From Chloroflexota bacterium (lineage in GTDB: Bacteria; Chloroflexota; Dehalococcoidia; Lucifugimonadales; QGNO01), in assembly GCA_003228195.2 (NCBI GenBank), contig QGNO01000004.1, forward strand, positions 29,452 through 93,451: a DNA stretch of 64,000 bases, in the 5' to 3' direction. Position 1 is the stretch's first letter, and every line of letters begins with the position of its first letter. The notes below the pieces were generated by a model. The model saw only the letters and a list, made by a program, of their open reading frames with translations. It made no database searches and was not told the DNA's origin. Both the position numbers and the translations under genes were made by a program. Shown piece by piece: positions 52,335-62,163 of this stretch.

Positions 52335-53342
52335 ATGAAAGATGATTTACATACTAAACTATGGCAAACATGTGCTCGTTTCAGCAATCTCGCGCCTCCT
52401 GTACTTGCAATTTGTTGTTGCTTAATAATTCTTGGCGGTTGTGAACGAACCGGCCCGAATCAGGCCCAGCGGAACAAGCTACAGGTGGCAACCACAATTA
52501 ATATAATAAGCGACTGGGTAAAAGCCGTAGGTGCGGACAAAGTTAATGTGCATTCATTGGTCTCCCCCGACAGCGACATACACACATTCGAGCCCGGAGC
52601 AGGTGAAGTCACCAAATTGGCAGATGCAGACGTGATATTCGCTGTAGGGCTCGGCTTAGAGGCTGGTTGGTTGAACAGCCTAATAGAAAATGCATCAATA
52701 GAAAGCTCCTCAATAGTACGCCTAGCCGAATATGTGGAGCCAATACATTGGGATGGACATGATAAAGACTCCGGACATGCCAAACATCAAAATGCCGGCG
52801 AACACAAACCAGGTGAGGCCGACCCGCACTTTTGGATGGATCCAATCCGTGTTCAAAAAGCCGTCTCTGAAATAAGCGATGTGCTCACACTACTAGATCC
52901 CGAAAATTCAGAATTTTATAGCAAAAACGCCAATTCATATAACTCCACTATTCAGTCACTGCATAAATGGGCTGCGATAGAGTTAAGTAAAGTGCCTGAA
53001 TCGAAACGATACTTAGTAACGTCACACGAAAGCCTGGGGTATTTCGCTAACAGATATGAGTTCGAGATAATTGGGTCTTTGGTGCCAGCGCTGACCACGG
53101 AAAGAGAGCCCACCCCAAAGGAAATAACCGACCTTATAAACGCGATAAACGATTATCAATTAACTGTAATTTTCACAGAAATAGCTGAATACTCAAAATT
53201 GGGAGAGGCGATATCAAAGGAGACTGGTACTCGAATTGCACGAGTAAACTCGGGCTCCCTAGGGCGGAAAGGCAGTGAAACGGAATCATACCTAAAGTTA
53301 TTTGAGACTATCGTCAATACAATTGTTGAGTTTTTGGCATAG
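52335..53342 (+). CDS. znuA: Zinc/metal ABC transporter substrate-binding lipoprotein
   Basis: Lipobox ILGGC; TTINIISDWVKAVGADKVNVHSLVSPDSDIHTFEPGAGEV; His-rich loop HWDGHDKDSGHAKHQNAGEHKPGEADPHFWMDP. Confidence 0.93.
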   Translation: MKDDLHTKLWQTCARFSNLAPPVLAICCCLIILGGCERTGPNQAQRNKLQVATTINIISDWVKAVGADKVNVHSLVSPDSDIHTFEPGAGEVTKLADADVIFAVGLGLEAGWLNSLIENASIESSSIVRLAEYVEPIHWDGHDKDSGHAKHQNAGEHKPGEADPHFWMDPIRVQKAVSEISDVLTLLDPENSEFYSKNANSYNSTIQSLHKWAAIELSKVPESKRYLVTSHESLGYFANRYEFEIIGSLVPALTTEREPTPKEITDLINAINDYQLTVIFTEIAEYSKLGEAISKETGTRIARVNSGSLGRKGSETESYLKLFETIVNTIVEFLA

Positions 53343-53429
53343 CCTCATTGAGTCTATCTATATCAGGTTGTAAATCTGGAATAACATAAAAGAAGGTTAT
53401 TAGCGGAAACATAATAAGGAGAGCTTCTT

Positions 53430-54188
53430 ATAAACATAAAAGAGCTTCCATCAGCAATTCAGGTAGATAATTTATCCATCGAACTTAATGGGGTGCGAGT
53501 ACTTGACGACGTCTCCTTCATAATTGATCACGGTCTAATGGTAGGTGTAGTCGGGCCGAACGGAGCAGGGAAAACCACTCTTTTCAACGCCATCCTTGGG
53601 CTGATCTCACCCACATACGGAAGCATAAGGATACACGGCTTGCCATTCTCCGAAATGAGAGGCGAATTAGCTTATGTCCCACAGCAAGAAAAGGTCAACT
53701 GGCGTTTCCCCCTTACCGCATCTGACGTTGTGATGTTAGGCCGACAGCGAAAGATAGGTTGGGTGCGCCGGCCATCGAATGAAGACAAGCAAATTGTAAG
53801 TTCATGTTTGGAAAAAGTAGGTTTGTCCGAAAGAGGCCTGGATTTAGTTACGAACCTCTCTGGCGGACAACGACAGCGACTGTTTATAGCCAGGGCACTA
53901 GCCCAAGAAGCTCACACTTTACTCTTAGACGAAGCGTTTTCAGGAGTTGATGTCGCATCTCAAGAAGGACTCATAGAAATATTACAATCATTAACCAACG
54001 AAGGGAAAACAGTGTTGATTGCAACTCACGACCTAACCAACCTAGCAAAACGATTTGATCTAGTCCTTTGCCTGAATCAACACGTATGCGCTCTAGGACC
54101 ACCTAGTGAATCATTCACCCCGGCTGTACTAGCGGAACTCTATGGGGCACATGGAATGTCTTTAATTAATGAAACAGGAAAACCTTGA
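53430..54188 (+). CDS. znuC: Zinc/metal ABC transporter ATP-binding protein
   Basis: IQVDNLSIELNGVRVLDDVSF...GPNGAGKTT...LSGGQRQRLFIARAL; start extended upstream of GTG 53493, see finding on ATA start. Confidence 0.9.
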   Translation: MNIKELPSAIQVDNLSIELNGVRVLDDVSFIIDHGLMVGVVGPNGAGKTTLFNAILGLISPTYGSIRIHGLPFSEMRGELAYVPQQEKVNWRFPLTASDVVMLGRQRKIGWVRRPSNEDKQIVSSCLEKVGLSERGLDLVTNLSGGQRQRLFIARALAQEAHTLLLDEAFSGVDVASQEGLIEILQSLTNEGKTVLIATHDLTNLAKRFDLVLCLNQHVCALGPPSESFTPAVLAELYGAHGMSLINETGKP

Positions 54189-55016
54189 TTGGATAACATA
54201 ATTAATCTTCTATTTGATCCACTGCAATACGGATTCATGTTGCGCGCCCTGGCCGTGTCAATACTGATTGGAATAATTTGCCCGGTAATAGGCAGCTATG
54301 TGGTAATCCGAGGTCTAGCTTTCATGGGAGATGCTATTGCCCACGCGATATTACCAGGCTTGGTTATAGGGTTTCTAATAGGTGTCAGCCCAGTTGTCTC
54401 AGCCATTCCTGTAGGAATCCTTATAGCTTTCCTAATCGGGTATTTGAGCAGAAAAACAGGACTCAGCGAAGACACATCTATTGGTATACTTTTTGCCGGC
54501 TTATTCGCTTTTGGACTCATTCTGCTAAGTCTATTCAAAAGCGTCAGGATAAACCTTTCAGACATCTTGCTGGGGCAGGTATTGGGAGTTTCTCAAAACG
54601 ACATAATGATTACCGGGTTACTGGTAATCATTGTGCTAATCACGTTGATAGCCTTTCACAAAGAGCTGGTATTTGCCGGTTTCGACCCACAAGGAGCATC
54701 AATTATCGGGCTTCCTACTAATCTTCTTGATTATCTCTTGTTAGGGCTAACAGCAGTAGTGATAGTAATATCCATACAGGCGGTGGGTGTTATCTTAGTG
54801 ATGGCTATGTTGGTGACACCCGCAGCGACGGCGTACCTGTTGGCAAGAAACTTTAAAATAATGATGCTAATAGGGCCTATAATAGGCATTATTGCCACTA
54901 GCTTAGGGCTATATTCATCATTTTATTGGAACATCCCATCAGGGCCTGCAATGACACTTGCAACCGTGGCGTTGTTCACTCTAACTGTAGTTTTCAAACG
55001 TATGATTAGAAATTAA
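54189..55016 (+). CDS. znuB: Zinc/metal ABC transporter permease
   Basis: FDPLQYGFMLRALAVSILIGIICPVIGSYVVIRGLAFMGDAIAHAILPG; TTG start. Confidence 0.94.
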   Translation: MDNIINLLFDPLQYGFMLRALAVSILIGIICPVIGSYVVIRGLAFMGDAIAHAILPGLVIGFLIGVSPVVSAIPVGILIAFLIGYLSRKTGLSEDTSIGILFAGLFAFGLILLSLFKSVRINLSDILLGQVLGVSQNDIMITGLLVIIVLITLIAFHKELVFAGFDPQGASIIGLPTNLLDYLLLGLTAVVIVISIQAVGVILVMAMLVTPAATAYLLARNFKIMMLIGPIIGIIATSLGLYSSFYWNIPSGPAMTLATVALFTLTVVFKRMIRN

Positions 55017-55026
55017 GATTGTTCAT

Positions 55027-55278
55027 ATGATAGTAACAGTAAAAACCTTCGCAGCTCTCCGAGAAATTATTGGTTCTGCCAGCGTTGCGATAGACGTCTC
55101 AAGTGATGCATCTGTACGCGACGTTATAAAAGCCGTTAGTGAACGCTACCCTGGTATAGGTATAATAGCGTCTCAAATTATAATCGCTGTTAACATGGAA
55201 TACGTTAGTTTTGACCATCCAGTGCATGAAAGCGATGAGGTGGCTTTGATCCCACCAGTCAGCGGAGGCTCGAAGTGA
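55027..55278 (+). CDS. moaD: Molybdopterin synthase small subunit MoaD
   Basis: Ubiquitin-like fold, C-terminal EVALIPPVSGGSK. Confidence 0.9.
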   Translation: MIVTVKTFAALREIIGSASVAIDVSSDASVRDVIKAVSERYPGIGIIASQIIIAVNMEYVSFDHPVHESDEVALIPPVSGGSK

Positions 55279-55694
55279 TCCTCATAACTCATGACAAGCT
55301 CGCCGTCGAGGATATCGTTTCCGAAACAAGAGGCAACGACAAGGGCGGCGTGGTTACGTTCCTTGGTACTATAAGGGATACGACAGATACCAATAGAGTC
55401 TTATACCTGGAATACGAGGCTTATGGGCCCATGGCCGAAAAATTACTAAAAAAACTCGTTGCAGAAGTAGAACGTAAATGGCCTGGCATTCGGGCGTCTG
55501 TCGCACACCGACTGGGAAGACTTGAAATTGGTGAGATTAGCATGGTCGCAGTGGTAGCCTCGCCACACAGGGCAGAAGCATTCAAAGCCTGCAACTTCAT
55601 AGTAGATCAGGTCAAATCAGATGTCCCAATATGGAAAAAAGAGGTGTTTGAAACCGGTGAGGTTTGGGTAGGCCTGCAATCAAGCTCAGACTAA
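55275..55694 (+). CDS. moaE: Molybdopterin synthase catalytic subunit MoaE
   Basis: GGVVTFLGTIRDTTDTNRVLYLEYEAYGPMAEK; HRLGRLEIGEISMVAVVASPHRAEAF; IWKKEVFETGEVWVG. Confidence 0.95.
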   Translation: MILITHDKLAVEDIVSETRGNDKGGVVTFLGTIRDTTDTNRVLYLEYEAYGPMAEKLLKKLVAEVERKWPGIRASVAHRLGRLEIGEISMVAVVASPHRAEAFKACNFIVDQVKSDVPIWKKEVFETGEVWVGLQSSSD

Positions 55695-56444
55695 CTACTT
55701 TTTGTCACGGCTCAACCACTTTACAACCTGCTGCCACAAGCGATCGTGATGGGCCCAGTTTAGGTATTCCGGTGGTCCCCAGTGGGGACCACAATCTGAA
55801 GCGAACGCTGCCGAACGCCCCTTACCATAACTCCAGACTGTAAGAAACGGATCTTCACCAGCGATAGCTAATACGTCAGCTCCTTCCTTCGCCATAACCC
55901 TGTTGTAGCCTAAGAAGGACGGCCACTCACCAACAATATCCTTAACAACTGGATGGCCGGCCTGTATAACCTGTGGAACGATACCTTCTGGCATCTCCAC
56001 ACGGTCGTCTACAGTTTCGATTGTCACAGGCAAAGCAGCTTCTACCTTCGTTCCACTATATCTCGCTGTTCCGTTTATTCCCTGGAAAGTCATATAGCCA
56101 CCAATCATCACTAATGCTCCGCCGTTATACACGTAGTCGTGTATCGCTTCCAGCCGGTTGGGTGTCGTCTGAGATTTAATAAAAGTGTCTGGGTGATGAA
56201 GTAAAGTATTGCTCCCACAGTCGCTAAGCATTACCACATCATAATTATTCAAAGAGTCCACTGAAGAAGGGAAATCCGTAGACACCAGATGATTTGGCAT
56301 GTGGTGAACCTTGTGCCCTGCTCGATCTAGCGCAGCCTTTAACCACTGAACTCCTTCTTCATAACCACTAGTCACAAAGCTATCAAATCCCTTTATGTGC
56401 ACTGTATGGGTAACCCAAGACTCGCCCGCAATTAATATATTCAT
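55695..56444 (-). CDS. GATase1-like (glutamine amidotransferase-like) protein
   Basis: MNILIAGESWVTHTVHIKGFDSFVTSGYEEGVQWLKAAL; GGALVMIGGYMTFQGINGTARYSGT; GRSAAFASDCGPHWGP. Confidence 0.82.
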   Translation of the reverse strand: MNILIAGESWVTHTVHIKGFDSFVTSGYEEGVQWLKAALDRAGHKVHHMPNHLVSTDFPSSVDSLNNYDVVMLSDCGSNTLLHHPDTFIKSQTTPNRLEAIHDYVYNGGALVMIGGYMTFQGINGTARYSGTKVEAALPVTIETVDDRVEMPEGIVPQVIQAGHPVVKDIVGEWPSFLGYNRVMAKEGADVLAIAGEDPFLTVWSYGKGRSAAFASDCGPHWGPPEYLNWAHHDRLWQQVVKWLSRDKK

Positions 56445-56451
56445 ACTTCTC

Positions 56452-57972
56452 CTAACGTACGCCCAGTAGTCTTATTTTGAAGCCCAACGCCGCACTTAAG
56501 GCTACCATTTCCTGGAAAATGTCCCCATACGCCACCGCTACATGATTGCTCAAATAGTGAGCCATCAGCGTCTCCTGCCCTATCCCTAAATCCGCTGCCA
56601 TAAATGGCCATTCCCTAGTAGTACCGTTCCACCATTCGTCACGGACATCTGGAGGCAACTTCACTACCTCTCCAACACCGATGTCCATCCACAATTCGTC
56701 TTCCTTAATATATGCACGAGCCCAAGTTATTTCACCTGGCAAACTTTCCCCCGCAAACGTTCCACCTGGCGTCGGGAAATATCCCGACGGCTGCCTGTAA
56801 GAATGAACCCCCCTTAGCGTTTCGGAATCATGATTGAAAGCGTATGCGCCAGAAGAACCCGAATTGAGGAGGAGCCAAATAAAACGCCCATCATGCTCAG
56901 CACCCCAACGAACATCATGAAACATCACCGCTTGATGCAAGCCCTTAGCTTTAAGAAGCCTCTTCATCATCTCCATTGGGACAAGATTCCCCTGATCAGC
57001 CTCTGTAGCAGTCGCAATCGTGTCACCATTAGATTCTGGTCTACATACAGAGTTAAGTAGTCCTTCAGCAAAATCAGAAGGAGGCCTCAGTTTTATAAGG
57101 CCCAGTTGATACTGCCACCCCAAGCAATCAGCCTTGAACTCATCGATCAGATCGAGCGCTGTTAAGTAATCCCGCAACTGCTCTTTAGTGGCATTTTCAT
57201 CGAAATCTTCTGCCCCGGTTTCCCGATAATGAAATTCCACACCGTTTTCAACGACAAATCGATATGCATCCTCAATGCGGCGATCTGTAACGTCTCTCCC
57301 ACGATCGATCAACCAAGCCTGGTCAACCTTATGCTCTGTAAAACCTATAGGGTTGAGTAAACGGGGGCCAAAATAACCGTTTATCATTCCCATAGATGTA
57401 TCACCAAACATTAACGCCAGCACCCTCCTCGACCGTATGCCTTCCTCTACTGACTTTGCAATCACTGCCGCTTCGGGAGATACGTTAGCCTGATACGATA
57501 AATCGACCTCGGGGTAACTTATGCTACCCGTTGAACACCACTCATCGAGCCTAGACATAAAATCCTCGTCAGTTGTCCAATCACCCGCATCAGTCCACAC
57601 CCTGGAAAATTTCCGGTTAACACTTTCCAGGCATGCCCCAGTGTTAAGCAGCCCTACAAGCCCTGGCCATTGACCAGAGAAATTGCTAGCAAGCAGTAAC
57701 GGAGTATCCTTTCCAACCACACCATCAGTTGTATGCGGCCCATAAAGCCAGTGGGTACAAACACCGATTACGGGATCATCTATCGGACCCAGCTTCTCTA
57801 TCGACTGATGGGGTTTACTTATAAAACCCTCGACACGATAGGGAGAATACCCCAACTTCTTTAGTGCATTCTCTAGCTGCCTGGTTACACCTTCTACTCC
57901 GGGGAGTGCCCATTCGTTTGGTTTGTCACGATAATCCCCGGGCCAAAACAGCGCGATATTCTTATTTGCCAT
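56452..57972 (-). CDS. L-fucose/arabinose isomerase-like protein
   Basis: ~506-aa protein with FucI-like architecture (VIGVCTHWLYGPHTTDG..., VLALMFGDTSMGMINGYFGPRLLNPIGFTEHKVDQAWLI); next to an FGGY kinase. Confidence 0.75.
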   Translation of the reverse strand: MANKNIALFWPGDYRDKPNEWALPGVEGVTRQLENALKKLGYSPYRVEGFISKPHQSIEKLGPIDDPVIGVCTHWLYGPHTTDGVVGKDTPLLLASNFSGQWPGLVGLLNTGACLESVNRKFSRVWTDAGDWTTDEDFMSRLDEWCSTGSISYPEVDLSYQANVSPEAAVIAKSVEEGIRSRRVLALMFGDTSMGMINGYFGPRLLNPIGFTEHKVDQAWLIDRGRDVTDRRIEDAYRFVVENGVEFHYRETGAEDFDENATKEQLRDYLTALDLIDEFKADCLGWQYQLGLIKLRPPSDFAEGLLNSVCRPESNGDTIATATEADQGNLVPMEMMKRLLKAKGLHQAVMFHDVRWGAEHDGRFIWLLLNSGSSGAYAFNHDSETLRGVHSYRQPSGYFPTPGGTFAGESLPGEITWARAYIKEDELWMDIGVGEVVKLPPDVRDEWWNGTTREWPFMAADLGIGQETLMAHYLSNHVAVAYGDIFQEMVALSAALGFKIRLLGVR

Positions 57973-57974
57973 AG

Positions 57975-59432
57975 CTATTCCACCTCTTTCATCTCATTAA
58001 GGTGAGCCATTAAGACTCCATCGCTAAATTGCCTATAGACTGTTAAGTATATTTCGTAAACTTCATCATAGTGTTTAGTGTTGCGATTATTCGGTATGTA
58101 TGTCCGGTCACCAAGCCCACCCATATTTTCAGTGGGCACCCCTAACGCCATGGCAGCAAGCATCGCACTGCCAAGAGCAGACCCCTGGCTAGTCTTGGCA
58201 ACTTTTATAGTTCTACCAAGTACATCAGCAAACACCTGCATAACCAGTGGATTTTGGTCAGGCATTCCGCCTGACGCCCGGATTTCGTGTATAGGAATGC
58301 CTGCCTTTTCATACGACTCCATAATCCTTTTTGTACCAAACGCCGCTGATTCAATCAATGCCCTGTAAATCTCTTCAGGTTTAGTATCCAGAGTCAGCCC
58401 AAGAATGAGACCCTTCAAGTCAGCTTTCTGTAGCTCTCTGCTTCCATTCCACCAATCTATTGCTATCAAAGATGTTGGAGTCTGGGATCCGACGTGAGGA
58501 ATATTGAATTTGTCCGAGAACCAGGCAAACATATCACCGAGAGCTGCCTGCCCAGATTCATAGCCAACGAAGCCAGGCAAAATCCCATCCTCAACCGCAC
58601 CACACATGCCAGGGACCTTGACCTCTTTACTACCCAAGGTCAAGTGACACAAACTAGTGCCCATTACCAGCAGCATCGACCCGGGTTCCATAATGCCAGC
58701 CGCCGGCACTGCTGCATGTGCATCAACAGTACCAACAGCAACCAGCGCATTTCCATAATTTGCTGCTCGTCCAGCCATGGTACCCACAGGGACAATTTGA
58801 GCACCTATCTTATCTTTAGCAACACGCTCAAAGTGAGGATTGACCGATCTGAAAAAGTTTACTCCCGGGAACCCATCCGTTTTATGCCACATCGCCTTGT
58901 AGCCAGCCGCGCAAGCATTTCTACTTTCTTTGCCGGTTAACTGCCACACTATCCAATCGCCTTTTTCGATAAATCGATCTGCACCATGGAAGATATCCGG
59001 TGCCTCTTCAAGAGTGTGCAAAACCTTTGGGAAAAACCATTCACTTGATATTAGCCCATACCTAGATAACCACGATTCATTCCGTTCAATAGCTAGGTGA
59101 TTGATCCGGTCAGCCTGAGGCTGTGCGTCATGATTTTTCCAAATTTTGACAAGTGCATGAGGATTGTCGCACGTTCGGGAAAGGGGCTCGCCGTCATCTT
59201 TACAAGGCAATACACTCGATGCTGTCGCAGCGACACCTATAGCATCCGCCGCGCCAAGCTCGCTCAATACGTTATGCATTGACACCAGATAGTCATCCGG
59301 ATCGTGATACTTATCTTCTATGACTCCATGGCCATACTCAGAGGTCGCCGTAGCGATCTCTTCACCACTCCACACATCCACTAAAACCCCTCTTACACTT
59401 TCAGTGCCGAAATCAAGTCCAATCGTCTTCAT
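57975..59432 (-). CDS. FGGY-family carbohydrate kinase (ribulokinase-like)
   Basis: TIGLDFGTESVRGVLVDVWSGEEIATATSEYGHGVIEDKYHDPDDYL; AFGTKRIMESYEKAGIPIHEIRASGGMPDQNPLVMQVFADVLGR. Confidence 0.93.
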   Translation of the reverse strand: MKTIGLDFGTESVRGVLVDVWSGEEIATATSEYGHGVIEDKYHDPDDYLVSMHNVLSELGAADAIGVAATASSVLPCKDDGEPLSRTCDNPHALVKIWKNHDAQPQADRINHLAIERNESWLSRYGLISSEWFFPKVLHTLEEAPDIFHGADRFIEKGDWIVWQLTGKESRNACAAGYKAMWHKTDGFPGVNFFRSVNPHFERVAKDKIGAQIVPVGTMAGRAANYGNALVAVGTVDAHAAVPAAGIMEPGSMLLVMGTSLCHLTLGSKEVKVPGMCGAVEDGILPGFVGYESGQAALGDMFAWFSDKFNIPHVGSQTPTSLIAIDWWNGSRELQKADLKGLILGLTLDTKPEEIYRALIESAAFGTKRIMESYEKAGIPIHEIRASGGMPDQNPLVMQVFADVLGRTIKVAKTSQGSALGSAMLAAMALGVPTENMGGLGDRTYIPNNRNTKHYDEVYEIYLTVYRQFSDGVLMAHLNEMKEVE

Positions 59433-59657
59433 CTCGTCAAGATGTTATCTCGACAGATATTTGATGTCTACTCAGAATCCGCATTTCCCCCTATAAAACA
59501 CGATGGTTTCATAGCCAACAAAAAGCCACTTCAGCACGATTTCCTACGCCCCTACCTTGACACTCTAGCGTGATCAACGGTACTCTTTAGTAACTCAAAG
59601 TCCCTGCGGCGAATTTTTTTATCGCGCCGACAGTGAAGAAAAAGGATGGTGATTTGT

Positions 59658-61181
59658 ATGGACGTATCAGTCGTCCTGATCGTCCTTCTAGCCTTGGGTT
59701 TGGGAACAGCAAGTGGTTATCTCGTACAATCCTTGATAACGAAGAGGGGATTGACCGCAAGTAGGCAGAGGTCCGAAGACATTGTTCAAGATGCGGAGGG
59801 GCAAAAGAAGCGCCTCCTTTCAGAAGGTCGAGATGAAGCCTCGAGGATTCGGGGTTCGGCCGAGCGCGACAATAAGGATCGTCGCTCTGAGTTGCAGAGG
59901 CAAGAACGAAGACTCAATAATCGTGAAGAGCAGCTGGAACAAAGAAACGAAGGCCTGGAAAAACGAGAACGGTCAGGAAACCAGAGAGACCGGGAGTTAG
60001 ACGGACTAAGAACGGAGCTAGAGAACTCTGTTCAGAAAGAGCGCGAAGCGCTGGAGTCTGTCTCTGGACTGTCTAGCACAGAAGCCAGGGATCAGCTTTT
60101 CCAAAGAGCTGAAGAGGACATAAGGCACGAAGTCGCAAAGCTTTACCTAGATGTAGAGCAACAGGCAAAGGATGAAGCCGACGAGAAAGCCAGGCGAATC
60201 CTAGCCTCTTCTATACATCGTCTAGCTTCTGAAGTAGTCTCAGAGACCACCACTACGACTGTTCCCCTACCTAATGATGAGATGAAAGGTCGTCTCATCG
60301 GGCGAGAAGGGAGAAATATCAGGGCTATAGAAGCAGCTACAGGCGTAGATTTGATAATTGATGACACGCCTGAGGCTATAATGGTTTCATGCTTTGATCC
60401 AGTAAGACGTGAAGTGGCAAAAATTGGAATAGCCAAGCTAGTTCAAGACGGCCGCATTCACCCAGCGAGGATCGAAGAGGTTATTAAAAAGGCCCAACAA
60501 GAAGTTGAAGAGACCATAATGAAAGAGGGTGAGCGAGCCACGATAGAAACTGGGGTTCGCGGAATGAATCGAAACCTGGTTCAACTCCTCGGACGGTTGA
60601 AATACCGCTACAGTTATGGCGAGAACATACTTCAGCACAGCATGGAAGTCGGCTACATAGCTGGCATGCTAGCATCAGAAATAGGGGCTAACGCTGAGAT
60701 TGCGAAAGCTGGTGGTCTCCTACACGATATCGGGAAAGCACTTACCCATGAAGTAGACGGCCCTCACGCTGAGATAGGTGGCGACGTCGCAAACAAGAAC
60801 AAGGTACCGCGAGCAGTCGAAGCCTGCATCAGAGAACATCACAATGATGACATGAGTTCTGTTGAAGCTTTCCTAGTTTCAGCGGCCGATGCCGTGAGCG
60901 CAGCTCGCCCGGGTGCCAGGCGCGACACCCTCGAGAACTACGTAAAACGACTCGAGGCCTTAGAGCAGGTAGCGACTAGCTTTCCAGGGATAGAAAGGTG
61001 CTACGCGATACAAGCCGGACGTGAGGTGCGCATACTGGTTGAGCCAGACTCAATGGATGATGTGGCGGCCGCAAGTCTCGCTAGAGATGTGGTCAAGAAG
61101 ATAGAAGATGAACTTGCCTATCCAGGCCAGATCAAGGTGACCGTCATACGTGAAACTCGCAGTGTCGAATACGCTAAATAA
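59658..61181 (+). CDS. rny: Ribonuclease Y
   Basis: N-terminal TM, coiled coil, KH GRLIGREGRNIRAIEAATGVDLIIDDTPEAIMVSCFDPVRREVA, HD domain GGLLHDIGKALTHEVDGPHAEIGGD. Confidence 0.98.
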   Translation: MDVSVVLIVLLALGLGTASGYLVQSLITKRGLTASRQRSEDIVQDAEGQKKRLLSEGRDEASRIRGSAERDNKDRRSELQRQERRLNNREEQLEQRNEGLEKRERSGNQRDRELDGLRTELENSVQKEREALESVSGLSSTEARDQLFQRAEEDIRHEVAKLYLDVEQQAKDEADEKARRILASSIHRLASEVVSETTTTTVPLPNDEMKGRLIGREGRNIRAIEAATGVDLIIDDTPEAIMVSCFDPVRREVAKIGIAKLVQDGRIHPARIEEVIKKAQQEVEETIMKEGERATIETGVRGMNRNLVQLLGRLKYRYSYGENILQHSMEVGYIAGMLASEIGANAEIAKAGGLLHDIGKALTHEVDGPHAEIGGDVANKNKVPRAVEACIREHHNDDMSSVEAFLVSAADAVSAARPGARRDTLENYVKRLEALEQVATSFPGIERCYAIQAGREVRILVEPDSMDDVAAASLARDVVKKIEDELAYPGQIKVTVIRETRSVEYAK

Positions 61182-61200
61182 CGTAAAGTAACGCTAGCAA

Positions 61201-61245
61201 TTAGTAGTCTGCAATACCGATCATTTCGGTATTGCAGACTACTAA
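61201..61245. repeat. 20-bp perfect inverted repeat (hairpin) between rny and PHP gene
   Basis: TTAGTAGTCTGCAATACCGA-tcatt-TCGGTATTGCAGACTACTAA. Confidence 0.9.
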
Positions 61246-61270
61246 AGAGACCTTGAGGTAACATTCAATC

Positions 61271-62107
61271 ATGCCTGTTGAGGTAGATCTACACCTGCAC
61301 ACCACGGAGTCGGACGGAAGGTTAACTCCTGCCGAACTGGTTAAGCTTGTCGCAGAACGTGGCCTCAAAGTTGTAGCGATTACTGACCATGACATCACTG
61401 ACGCACTGGAACCCGCATGGGAAACAGCGAAAAGTTATCCACAACTTACTATCATTCCAGGAATCGAGCTAAGTACCGACATACCTGGCAGCGAGATACA
61501 CATCCTCGGGTATTACATCGATTACAAGAACAAGGATCTGCAGGCTAAGCTCCAATGGTTCAGAGATTCCAGAATTGGCAGAGCAAAGCAGATGGTCGAT
61601 AAACTAGGTGAACTAGGATTCCCCGTTGATTGGGACCGTGTAAAAGAGATTGCGGGAGAAGGCACTATAGGACGACCCCATATCGCTCATGCGATGGTAG
61701 AAAAGGGTTACGTCTCAGTCCCAAAAGAGGCTTTCAACAAGTTCATAGGGAACAACGGACCTGCCTACTCCCAACGAGTAAAACAGACTCCGGAAGAGGC
61801 AATAGAACTGATAATTAACGCAGGTGGAGTGCCTGTAATGGCCCACCCCTCGTATGTTAACAACCTCAATGAAGTCCTACCGAAACTCAAAGAGGCCGGC
61901 CTGAAGGGTATGGAAGTACACTACGCAGAGTACGACCAGGCTACCCGGAATAAGCTAGGTAAAACAGCTGCAAAGTACGGCCTACTGACCTGCGGAGGCA
62001 GTGACTATCACGCTTTCGGTGTCCCAGGAGAACACGAACCCGGCGAAGCAGGCCCCCCAATGAAAGTGGCCGAAGCTATAAAAGAACTGGCAACTTCCGT
62101 TAAATAG
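61271..62107 (+). CDS. PHP-domain phosphoesterase
   Basis: VDLHLHTTESDGRLTPAELVKLVAERGLKVVAITDHD; GGVPVMAHPSYVN; GGSDYHAFG. Confidence 0.95.
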   Translation: MPVEVDLHLHTTESDGRLTPAELVKLVAERGLKVVAITDHDITDALEPAWETAKSYPQLTIIPGIELSTDIPGSEIHILGYYIDYKNKDLQAKLQWFRDSRIGRAKQMVDKLGELGFPVDWDRVKEIAGEGTIGRPHIAHAMVEKGYVSVPKEAFNKFIGNNGPAYSQRVKQTPEEAIELIINAGGVPVMAHPSYVNNLNEVLPKLKEAGLKGMEVHYAEYDQATRNKLGKTAAKYGLLTCGGSDYHAFGVPGEHEPGEAGPPMKVAEAIKELATSVK

Positions 62108-62163
62108 AACAGGGAAGCAATTTGATATAGAATCGCCTTATACGTTTTGTTATGGAGGGAGAC

